DNA from: JAGWBF01 sp965116325
GTDB lineage: Bacteria > Chloroflexota > Dehalococcoidia > Lucifugimonadales > JAGWBF01
Direction of reading: 5' to 3'
DNA: 64,000 bases
Assembly: GCA_965116325.1 (NCBI GenBank)
Contig: OZ220675.1
Coordinates: 1,054,001-1,118,000, forward strand
The notes under the pieces: model-generated
Databases searched by the model: none
What the model was told of the DNA's origin: nothing
Seen by the model: only the letters and a program-made list of their open reading frames with translations
Shown: positions 1 through 9,400 of the stretch, in pieces
How the letters are laid out: every line of letters starts with the position of its first letter
Position numbering within the stretch: position 1 is the first letter of the stretch
Translations under genes and position numbers: made by a program

Positions 1-125
1 CGGTAGACCCAGACAAGGTGGAGCCCCGCTACGAGCATGGAGTCCTGACCATCACCGTGCCCAAGGCGGAGGCCAAAAGGGCGCGCCAGCTGCAAGTCCA
101 GGTGGGCGCTTCTCAAAGCGACTAG
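1..125 (+). CDS. Hsp20-family small heat-shock protein, C-terminal end (partial)
   Basis: Only the last 40 codons are in the window; the first complete codon begins at base 3 and the stop is TAG at 123-125. The peptide contains GVLTITVPKAE, the conserved end of the alpha-crystallin domain of small heat-shock proteins (family form GVLTI.lPK.E), followed by a short polar tail. Proteins of this family are ATP-independent chaperones that hold unfolding proteins in the cytoplasm. A hairpin with a T tract lies 45 bases downstream and probably ends its transcript. The family call rests on one motif, so it is likely but not certain. Confidence 0.72.
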   Translation, partial: VDPDKVEPRYEHGVLTITVPKAEAKRARQLQVQVGASQSD

Positions 126-169
126 AGTTCCGGCGACTAGCCGAGTTCCCGGCGGTCCAGAGCAAGTGG

Positions 170-203
170 GTGCGGTGCCTTAAATCGGCATCGCACTCTT
201 TTT
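170..203 (+). terminator. Rho-independent terminator after the Hsp20 gene
   Basis: GTGCGGTGCC (170-179) pairs with GGCATCGCAC (187-196) over ten base pairs, one of them a G-U wobble, around the loop TTAAATC. The stem is followed directly by TCTTTTT. It sits between the Hsp20 gene and the converging cytochrome gene, where a terminator is expected. Confidence 0.78.
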
Positions 204-234
204 GTGTCGCATGCAATTGCCCTTCCAGGGTGTC

Positions 235-741
235 TCACGGGAACGGATCGTTCCGGCTGGTCATCTCTTGAGCTTCCCGGATCGAGATCCCCAGCTTTAC
301 CTTGTCCCCCCACAAGCTCTTGATGTAAGTGAGCACCGAAATAATCTCTTCCCGGGTGAGGGTCTCACCAAAGGCAGGCATGGCGCTCTTGAAACCGGGA
401 ACGTCGGGACCCTCGGAGATGGCTCCTCCCTGGCTGACGATCCGGTACAAGAGGCCATCGCCGTGGTGCCAGGTGTGACCTTCGCCATTCAAGGGCGGAG
501 CCGGCAGGGTGCCGTCGTCCTTCTTGATGTGCCAGTCAGGCTGACCCTCCCCACCTGCTCCATGACACACTGCGCAGTTGGCAACGAACAACTCCCGCCC
601 TTCCTCCAGGTCCTGCGAGGAAGAGGATGAACATGCGAGGGCTATCATGGAAATAATGGCACAAACCCCTGTCAGGATGAGCAGGCGCGATCGCGCCTTC
701 GCCGACGGCTTCCGGCGTTCGATTTTGGCCCCGCTGGACAT
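235..741 (-). CDS. Class I cytochrome c lipoprotein
   Basis: The 168-residue protein has a basic N-terminus, a hydrophobic segment and a lipobox ending in IALAC (Cys37), so it is probably a lipid-anchored extracytoplasmic protein. The heme-binding motif CAVCH lies at residues 56-60 and a likely axial Met is Met121 in SAMPAFGETLT. Spacing and the LTREEI..VLTYIKSLW end are typical of small monoheme c-type cytochromes (cytochrome_C family). The probable role is electron transfer at the outer face of the membrane; the partner is unknown and no oxidase or reductase gene is adjacent. The ATG start at 741 has AAGGGA five bases upstream. Confidence 0.85.
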   Translation of the reverse strand: MSSGAKIERRKPSAKARSRLLILTGVCAIISMIALACSSSSSQDLEEGRELFVANCAVCHGAGGEGQPDWHIKKDDGTLPAPPLNGEGHTWHHGDGLLYRIVSQGGAISEGPDVPGFKSAMPAFGETLTREEIISVLTYIKSLWGDKVKLGISIREAQEMTSRNDPFP

Positions 742-878
742 AGCATCCCTTCAAGTTTAGAGGGTGCATCAGGATTTCGGACTGGCATTCCCAAGGGAGG
801 GCCACGCCCTATCCACCCCGAATCTTACAACAATTCCCCAACTGATTCTCTGATCTATGGAACGGCAATGAGGCTGAC

Positions 879-907
879 ATTTCGACCGAAAAGAACAATT
901 TCGACCG
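879..907 (+). promoter_or_regulatory. Direct repeat upstream of the Cache lipoprotein gene (possible activator site)
   Basis: ATTTCGACCG occurs twice, at 879-888 and 898-907, in direct orientation with a 19-base period. It lies just upstream of an AT-rich TAAAAT (923-928) and the start codons at 936-942. Two spaced half-sites of this kind often bind an activator. The repeat is seen; the function is inferred. Confidence 0.3.
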
Positions 908-935
908 GAGCAAGATAGGGGGTAAAATAGAGGGC

Positions 936-2189
936 GTGATGATGTTCAACAAACTCGTGTGGTCGGTTGTCACTATAGTGTTCGTGCTCCCCTCTATCCT
1001 GCTGGCGGGTTGCGGAGAGGGGGGTGACGATAAGGACATGGGGTTATCCCGCGCGGAAGTTGAGGAGATCGTACAATCGGCGATAGCTGAGATACCCGAA
1101 CCCACCCCCGGCCTGAGCAAAGAGGATATTGAGGAATTGCTGGGCACAGCGCTTGCCGTGGCTCCCACAGCAGGGCCGGTCCCCAACGAGTCCGATGCGG
1201 TACAACTGCTTGAAGACCCCCGCTCCCGACTTTCCCAGTCTAGTACGGAACTCAGTCGCGCCGACATCGAAGAGATCGTGGCTAATGCCATCGCAGAAGT
1301 GGTCGACAATGAGCCCAGGCTTGGACGGGCGGAGGTGCAGCGCATAGCACGAAACGTTGTCGCATCCATCCCCCTGAGGTCTGCGCCCGCCGAATACACG
1401 AAGTTTTTCGTTGAGAACGCCATCAGCAAGTACGACTCGGAGGGGCTGGACGCTACGCTGAACTACTACAATCGCATCGAAAGCGTTGACGGCCAGTGGT
1501 ACGTGTTCATTATCGATGCAAACGATAGAATCATCGCTCACTACAACCCCCGCCTCCTGAATGCAGACATCAAGGGCCCCCTCGGGATCGATCCCAACAG
1601 CTACCCCTTTGGGGAGGAGATGCTATCGGCCACCGAAAGAGGCAAATGGGTTTCCTACGTGTTCCGCAATCCGGAGAGCGGGGTTCCCGGTGGCGACTTT
1701 GCCAGCTTTGAACTTAAGAACGTCTGGGTAGTAAGGCATGGTGGTCTGCTGTTCGCGTCGGGCTGGTTTGTCGCTGCAGACCAGTTCACCCAGTCTCTGG
1801 TGGCAACCGCCGTCAACCGTTTTCGCAATGACGGACTGAACGCGACCCTGGAGTACTTTGCCGGCCCTGAGACCGTCCTGGCAGGTCTGGAGGCGACCAT
1901 TGAATACTACAATGACTCCGAGACGGTCCCAGGGGAATGGTTTGCCTTCATAGCAGATGCAAACGGCACCTTGATGGGACACAACAATCCTGAATTGATC
2001 GGACGGAGCCTCACGGACCTGTACCTGTTCCACTTGGTCACCCACATATTCACCGAAGAGGGAATCTGGGTGGCGGTGGAAGCCATCGATTCCGAATCGG
2101 GAAGTATGGAGTCCATGCGCGCCTGGGTGGTAAAGTACGGCGGGGTTACCTTCGGTTCGGGTTGGTACAACAGCGAACCGGGGAACTGA
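936..2189 (+). CDS. Exported lipoprotein with Cache_2-like sensory domains
   Basis: About 417 residues. A lipobox (LLAGC, Cys26) follows a hydrophobic signal. Residues 35-145 contain three acidic motifs of the type RAEVEEIV..AI, probably short helices. Residues about 150-275 and 290-415 form two related modules: a helix like FVENAISKYDSEG, then YYN, then GQWYVFIIDAND, then NP, then GGLLFASGWF. This is the pattern of Cache_2 (single Cache) extracellular ligand-binding domains, but no kinase, methyl-accepting or cyclase domain follows. The protein ends outside the membrane, so a partner must signal, or it scavenges or buffers ligand. Start codons GTG, ATG and ATG lie in a row at 936, 939 and 942; GAGGG at 930-934 fits the later ones. 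It is related to the next gene, probably by duplication. Confidence 0.68.
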   Translation: MMMFNKLVWSVVTIVFVLPSILLAGCGEGGDDKDMGLSRAEVEEIVQSAIAEIPEPTPGLSKEDIEELLGTALAVAPTAGPVPNESDAVQLLEDPRSRLSQSSTELSRADIEEIVANAIAEVVDNEPRLGRAEVQRIARNVVASIPLRSAPAEYTKFFVENAISKYDSEGLDATLNYYNRIESVDGQWYVFIIDANDRIIAHYNPRLLNADIKGPLGIDPNSYPFGEEMLSATERGKWVSYVFRNPESGVPGGDFASFELKNVWVVRHGGLLFASGWFVAADQFTQSLVATAVNRFRNDGLNATLEYFAGPETVLAGLEATIEYYNDSETVPGEWFAFIADANGTLMGHNNPELIGRSLTDLYLFHLVTHIFTEEGIWVAVEAIDSESGSMESMRAWVVKYGGVTFGSGWYNSEPGN

Positions 2190-2281
2190 GATTCATCGGG
2201 CGGGTGGTCTGATTGGGCCCACAGGACCCAGCGAGCCAGGACCCCTTGCCACCACAGAAGACGGTAGAAGAAGGAGCACCA

Positions 2282-3244
2282 TTGCGCGCATTAGTAGTAA
2301 TGCTTTCGGTCATAGCCCTTGTTCTTTTGGTTGCCGCCTGCCGGGGTGAGGCCGGGCCTGCCGGGGAGCAGGGCCCTCAAGGGCCTCAAGGACCCCAGGG
2401 CGAGATTCCCGTCCTGGACGAGGACACTATTTCGGCCATCGCAAATGCTATTTCGGAAGCCGAGAGCGAAACAGCGCCTCCTCCCAAGTGGGATCCGGAA
2501 GAGTACACCAAGCACTTCGTCAGAACAGCCATCGACATGTACGTCACAGAAGGCTTGGATGCCACCGTCGCCTACTACAACACCAAGGAGAGTATCGACG
2601 GCCAGTGGTACATGGTCATCTACGACCAGAACGACATCATGCTAGCCCATGCAACCATTCCCGAATTTGTTGGCCTGCACTCCTCGGAAACAACTGGTCC
2701 CAACAACTTTCCCGCCGGTGACGCGGTCATAGCAGCCGCCGACGAGGATGGTGCTTGGTTCAGCTACAATTTCGCTAATCCGACCACGGGCGCGGTTGAG
2801 TCCAAGCACTCGTGGATGGTCAGTCTCGATGGCTTGACCTTCGGGTCTGGATGGTATGAGCAGGGTCCCGCAAAGCACGATGCGCCAGCTTTCACAAGGG
2901 CATTTGTGGGCCAAGCCATAGACCTGTACAACGCCGTTGGGCGCGAGGCCACCGTGGCCTATTACTCGACCAGGGAGAGCATTGATGGCCAGTGGTACAT
3001 CTTCATCATCGACGAAGACGGCTACACCATCTCACACCACAACCCGGTTTATGTACGCCGGGACCCAAGCCTTCGCATAGACCCGACAGGTTACTTCTAC
3101 GGGGATGACCTGCTCAGCGCCACTGAGTCGGGACACTGGGTTGACTATGTGATCGCCAATCCGGAAACGGGGGAAAACCGCCAGAAGCACACCTGGGCCG
3201 TCCTCCACGACGGCCTGATCTTCGCTTCGGGCTGGTACGAGTAG
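2282..3244 (+). CDS. Lipoprotein with short collagen-like linker and two Cache_2-like domains
   Basis: I place the start at TTG 2282 because AAGGAG lies at 2271-2276 and translation then begins directly with a signal peptide; an ATG-less extension to 2213 would put polar residues in front. Lipobox LLVAAC ends at Cys20. A short run of Gly-X-Y triplets (GPQGPQGPQGE) follows. Two Cache_2-like modules are at about 66-190 and 195-320, each with a helix, YYNTKESIDGQWY or YYSTRESIDGQWY, and a final GLTFGSGWYEQ or GLIFASGWYE. The protein ends there, so it is an extracytoplasmic sensor or binding protein with no output domain. It lies 24 bases after the previous stop when measured to 2213, so both genes are probably co-transcribed. 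Confidence 0.7.
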   Translation: MRALVVMLSVIALVLLVAACRGEAGPAGEQGPQGPQGPQGEIPVLDEDTISAIANAISEAESETAPPPKWDPEEYTKHFVRTAIDMYVTEGLDATVAYYNTKESIDGQWYMVIYDQNDIMLAHATIPEFVGLHSSETTGPNNFPAGDAVIAAADEDGAWFSYNFANPTTGAVESKHSWMVSLDGLTFGSGWYEQGPAKHDAPAFTRAFVGQAIDLYNAVGREATVAYYSTRESIDGQWYIFIIDEDGYTISHHNPVYVRRDPSLRIDPTGYFYGDDLLSATESGHWVDYVIANPETGENRQKHTWAVLHDGLIFASGWYE

Positions 3245-3338
3245 ACCCAGCCCGACCCTCTCGCCCTCCTCTGGACTGTTTGGGAACCGGAGGAGGCGGG
3301 AAGGCGTGTTTAACGTCCACCGCCGGCAGGCTGCTTTT

Positions 3339-3368
3339 TTGTCCCGTGCTTCCTCAGAATGATAAAAT
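3339..3368 (+). promoter_or_regulatory. Candidate promoter of the polyketide synthase gene
   Basis: TTGTCC (3339-3344) and TAAAAT (3363-3368) are 18 bases apart, an acceptable sigma-70-like arrangement. They would start a transcript about 45 bases before the ATG at 3420. GGGAG lies eight bases before that ATG. Confidence 0.4.
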
Positions 3369-3419
3369 CTGGTAAGCACCAACACGTCTCCGAAAGGGAG
3401 CGTCACGGGAGATTCCCCT

Positions 3420-6400
3420 ATGAATGAGCCTATCGCCATCGTCGGCATGGCATGCAAGTTCCCCGGCGCACCTGACCTGGCATCCTTCTGGCATCTGCTG
3501 CTGGAGGGTGGGAACGCGATTACGGAGGGCGTACCCGGTTCCGGCGTCGGCCGCCTGGGCAACATCATCCGCGATCCGGACGTCCAGAATGAGGCGTGCC
3601 GCTACGGCGCTTTCGTTGATGATATCGACCAGTTCGATGCTTCCTTCTTCCGCATTTCGCCGGTAGAGGCGAATCTGCTGGACCCTCAGCAGCGCATGAT
3701 GCTGGAGATGAGCTGGCTGGCCCTCGAAGATGCCTCGATTAATCCCGACACGCTGAAGGGGAGCCGGACCGGCGTTTACACCGGGATCAGCAACGACGAG
3801 TACCGGATGCTGGTCCTGGACACGATGAAACCCACCGAGGCCGCTGGAAGCCTCTATGCCCTGAGCGGCACCAACCTGAACGGCACCAGCGGGCGCGTGT
3901 CCTTTGTCCTGGGCCTTATGGGGCCAGCCAAAGCAGTAGATGCCGCTTGCGCCTCAGCCATGGTAGCAGTACATGACGCGGTAGCGGACCTGCAGCAGGG
4001 TCGGACGGACTTGGCCATTGCGGGCGGCGTGCAGGCCATCATGAACGGGCGCGTATACCAGCTGCGCGCCGAGGCCATGATGTTGTCCCCAGATGGTCAG
4101 TGCAAGACCTTCGATGCGTCTGCTAACGGATATGTACGGGGTGAAGGATGCGGAGTCGTCGTCCTAAAGCGACTGCGGGAAGCAGAAGCTGACGGAGATC
4201 CGATATGGGCGGTCATCAGAGGTTCGGCTGTGAATAATGGCGGGACCGGCGTAGGCCTGACCGTCCCCCACACGCCTGCCCTGGTCCAGGTGATGGAAAC
4301 AGCCCTCTCCGACGCCGAGGTCCTTCCCGCGGAGATCGAATTCCTCGAGGCCCACGGGACTGGCACAGCGGTGGGCGACCCGGTCGAGCTCGATGCTGTG
4401 GCCAGCGTATATGGACCGGGCCGTGAAACCGACCGCCCGCTTCTAATCGGTTCGGTCAAGACAAACATCGGCCACCTGGAATCTGCCGCGGGAATCGCCG
4501 GGCTTATCAAGGCGGCCCTCGTGGTGAAGAAGGGCGTGATACCGAAGCACCTGCACTTCCACAATCCCCACCCGAGTTTCGACTGGGAAAATCAGCCCCT
4601 GCAAGTGACATCAACCATGATGGACTGGCCGCGCCGGGATGGGCTGCCGCGGCTGGCGGGAGTCAACTCCTTCGGAATAACGGGGACAAACGCCCACATC
4701 GTCGTGGAGGAACACCCCGGACGGGATGGCGCGTCTGCCCTTGGACTCCATCAGGTCGGCTCCCCGCGAGCCGTGGCCGTTTCCCTGCCGGCGCCCATGG
4801 CCGACCTGCCATTGCACGAAGGCGGGTCGGGGCAGCGCACGACAAGGATTCTGCCCCTATCGGGGAAGTCGGAGACGGCGCTCCGGGACCTTGCCAGGGC
4901 ATATCTCTCCTGGCTCGACGAACAGAAAGAGGAGAATGGTACCGATAGTGGGGCCTGGGAGCCGATGCTGTCGGACATAGCCTGGACAGCAGGGGTCGGT
5001 AGGAGCCATCTGGATCGCCGGACAGGCTCTGTGTTCTACGATGCTGCGTCGCTGAGGAAACGACTCGAAACGCTGGCCGAATCTGGCACAGACACGGAGC
5101 CACGGGCGGCCACCAAGGTAGCCTTCGTTTACACCGGGCAAGGGAGCCAGTGGCTGGGCATGGGGCAGGACCTCTACGAAAGTGAACCGGTGGCCAAGGC
5201 CGTAATGGACCGGTGCGAGGCCGTGTTCCAGGGTGAAAGGAACGCCTCTCTGCTGGACGTGATGTTCGGCCGTCCCGGCGCCAAGGGGGACCTGTCCGAC
5301 ACAGCGTGGGAACAGCCCGCCCTCTATGCCCTGGAATGCGCCCTCACCGCCTTGTGGGCCAGCGTGGGCGTTCAGCCGAGCGTGGTGCTGGGCCATAGTG
5401 TTGGTGAGCTTGCCGCTGCACAAGCGGCCGGCGTGTTCAGCCTGGAAGACGGCATGCGTTTCGCCGCCACACGGGGCACGCTGCTGTCCGCAACGGAACC
5501 GGGCGCAATGGCTGCTGTCTTTGGCTCAAGGGCGCGCGTAGAGTCGGAAGTTGAGGCATTGAACTCCGCATCCAACGGGGTTGGGTTGAGCATCGCTGCC
5601 GACAACGGCAGCCACATCGTGGTGAGCGGCCCTGTAGAGGATGTAGAAGCCGCGACGTCCCGCTTCGAGTCCCAGAGCATTGGGGTTCGGCGGCTGAACA
5701 CGACCCGCGCATTCCATAGCGCCCTGCTGGACCCAGCCCTCGACCCCCTTGAGTCCTACCTGGAGGGCGTAGCGACCATGCCTCCCTCCCTAACAGTCAT
5801 CAGTAACCTTACAGGCCAGCCGGTGGGCCCCGACATGATGCTGGACGCGGCCTACTGGAGACGCCACGCTCGAGAGCCGGTGGCGTTCTCCGAGAGTGTC
5901 AAGGCGATGGCCTACCTTGGCGTTGACATTATTGTCGAGGTAGGCCCGCATGCGGTATTGGGCCCAATGGCGGCCCAGACCTGGCCCGCAGGTAACGGGC
6001 AGCAGGCCGTATCAGCGGCCCCGATTGTGCTGGCCAGCCTGAGGCGTCCATCCCGGAATGGTTCGTCGGCGGGTCCTGAGAGCAGCTTTGTTTCCGCTGT
6101 GGCGGAGGCATATGAGGCCGGTCTGGATATCTCCTTTGAGGGACTCTTTGCAGGGGAATCCCGGCGCCGGGTCTCTTTGCCGAGCTACCCCTTTCAGCGT
6201 GAACGCTACTGGATCGAGTCTTCGAAGGCGGGGCGTCCCCGTACCGGGCACCCCCTGATGGGCATCCGGCATGAGTCCGCTCGCGGCGAGGTCATTTACG
6301 AGAATGAAGTATCCCCATCGGAGCCAAGCTGGCTGCAGGACCACAGGGTCTTTGACCGACTTGTTGCGCCCGGCGCCTTGTATGGGGCTATGGCTGCCTC

Positions 6401-9400
6401 GGCCGCCTTTGCCGAGGGGGGCCGATGGATCGCTGTGGATGAGATGCAGCTGCACAGCCCCCTGGTCTTTTCGGAGGAGGCCTCAAAGGGCGGTGCGCCC
6501 GAAGAGTCGCGAAAGATGCAGGTCGTGCTGGACAGCAACGATCAAGGCTCGTCCCGCCAAATCCAGCTCTTCAGCAGAGGGTCTGAGGAGCAGTGGACGA
6601 TGCATGTTGAGGGTCGGATAGTATCCGATCCCCGGTTGCAGGATGCTGGTGACAGGAGAAATCTGGAAGAGCTTAAGGGACGCCTGTCTCCGGCAGATGT
6701 GCCGGCATACTATCGCGCCAAGTCTGCCACCGGGATCGACCTGGGGCCTCTATTTCGCACGCTGGGAAGGTGCTGGGCGGGCCCCGGAGAGGCGCTGGGT
6801 GAGGTAGTCCTGCCCGAGATCCTGGGTCGAAACCAACTGGATGTGCATCCGCTACTGCTGGACGGCTGCTTTCAGGTCGTCGGCGTGGCACGCAACATGG
6901 GTATCGGCCCGGAAGAAGCGACCTACCTGCCCTTTGGCTGGGAGAGGCTTTGGCTGACAGAGCGTCTTCCCGACCGAATTCTCTGCCACGTACGTATGAA
7001 CGAGGCAGATCAGGAAGTAGAGCCGTCGGTCGGGCCGGCGGAGGTGCTGAGCGGAGAGTTACGCATCTACGACCCCGCCGGGGTTCTCCTGGGTGGGATC
7101 AACGGTTACACGGTAAAGCGGGCCACGCGGGCCGCTCTGCTTTCGGCGGTCGAGGGCATAGATGACTTGCTGTACGAGGTGATCTGGCAAGACCGCGCCC
7201 TCCCAGCCGGAATGGAATCAGCAGCTTTCTTCCCCTCCACCGACCAAATCGCCGCAGGTACGCCGTTGTTCACTACGTACCTGTCCGACGCGGGCGTCGA
7301 TCCTCAAGGCCGAAACGATCTGCTTGCGGACCTTGAGCGGTGGTCATGGTCTCGCAGCCTCGCAACGCTGGAAGAGCTGGGCTGGCAGCGGGTGAAAGGC
7401 GAAGAAGTGGATGTTGAGGAGCTGAGGCAGCGCCTGAACGTCCTTCCCGAGCACAGCCGCTTGTTCCGCCGGATGCTCGAAATGCTCGTCCGATCAGGAG
7501 TGCTGGAAGAGAAGGGGGAAGGGTTCGTAGTGTGCATCGGGCCGGATGCCCCACTACCGGAAGTGATGCCTCGCGATCTGGAAGAGTACGCAACAAAAAT
7601 GGCAAGTACGTATCCCGACGGCCAGACGGAGATCGGTCTGTTCCTCCGTTCTGGGCGGGCCCTTGCCGAGGTGCTCCGGGGCGAGGCCGATCCTCTGACC
7701 CTGCTGTTCAGCAGCGGAGAACCGACTGCCGCCGACCTGTACCTGAAAGCCCCGGTTGCTCGGGCCGCCAACCGGATGCTGGCCGATGCTGTCCAGCAGC
7801 TGGTGGCGACCCTGCCAAGTGGGCGACGCCTCAGGGTGATCGAGGTGGGGGCGGGAACGGGGTCTGCGACCGCATCCGTGCTCCAGGAGCTGCCTGAGGG
7901 CCGGTTCGACTACGCGTACACCGATATTTCCGCAGGCTTCTTTGCTGAGGCGGAGGCTCGGTTCGGCACCGACGGCATCGAATACCGTCCGCTGGATATC
8001 GAGCGGGACCCCGTAGCCCAGGGCTTTGATTCCCACGGCTACGATATCTTGATCGCCTCCAACGTGCTTCATGCCACCCGGTACTTGGAGGAGACCCTGG
8101 GCCACTGCCTGGACCTTTTAGCGCCGTCGGGCCACTTGATAGCCCTGGAAAATCTTCGCGGCCTGGGGTGGATGGACCTTACCTTCGGCCAACTTGACGG
8201 CTGGTGGCGGTTCGCCGACGCCTATCGCCCGGATCATGCCCTGGCGGGCCCCCCAGTGTGGCGCCAGGCACTCAAGGATGCGGGTTTTGAGGGAGCCGAG
8301 GTCCTGGGTGTGGATGACTCCTACACCTACGAGATGCTGGACAAAGGCGTGATCGTGGCCCAGGGTCCGGCACATGTCGCAGAGCCTCCGGGCTTATGGG
8401 TCCTGACAGGGGACCGCGGAGGTGTTGCCGAGGAGATCGCGGGAGCGCTGGCAGCACGGAACCAGACGGTTGTGCTGGCGCGGGATGCTGCTTCGGATAG
8501 TGCAGGGCGGGCAAGGGCTGACAGCGTGATTACAGACTCTACCGTGGATATGAACAGCCGCGAATCGTGGCGTTCCCTTATCGAGGGACTGCCAAAGGAC
8601 ATTCCCTTCAGCGGGATGGTACACCTTCGTGGGATGGAGGGACATGGCCCAGCAGCGACCACCGGGGAGGTAGAGGAGGACCTGCATCATGTCGGTGCCA
8701 GCGCCTTGGCGATGGTTCAGGGCGTGGGCGAATCGGGGGTAACGCCGGAAAGGGGAGTGTGGTTCCTCACGCGAGGGTCGCAGGTATTGGAGCGTGAACA
8801 AGGGGGCGAGCTCACGGGAGCGGTCCTTTGGGGCTTGGGCAAGGTAGTGGCCCTGGAAGCACCCCACCTTCAGCCCCGGATGATCGATCTGGAACCAGCT
8901 GCACCGGTCCCAACGTCGGACCTTGTAAATGAGCTGCTGTATCCCGACCCGGAGAACCACATCGCCTATCGGCAAGGACGCCGCCAGTCTGCTCGCTTGG
9001 TCCGGCGCGGAGCGGGAGTAGAGAGGCTGGCCCTTCCGGAAGATTCAAACTGGGTGTTGGCCCCGAACCAGAAGGGCGTGTTCGACCGCCCCGAGGTCAA
9101 GCCCCTCCCGGTGCGTACCCTCGACCCAAGGGAAGTTCGCGTTTCCGTTGAAGCTACCGGCCTGAATTTCTGGGATGTGTTCCGTTCCCTCGGCTTCATC
9201 GAGGAGGGAGACCTTGGGCGGGAGATGTGCGGATACGTTCTCGACACAGGCCAGGAAGTCTCAAGCGTCTCGGTCGGCGACCGTGTTGTAGGGCTGGGAT
9301 TTGGCGCTTTCGGGCCCGAGATCGTCACGCGAGAGGAGCTGGTGGCACCTGCGCCGGCGGGTATGTCCGCTTCGGCCCTGGCTACAATTCCCAGCGCATT

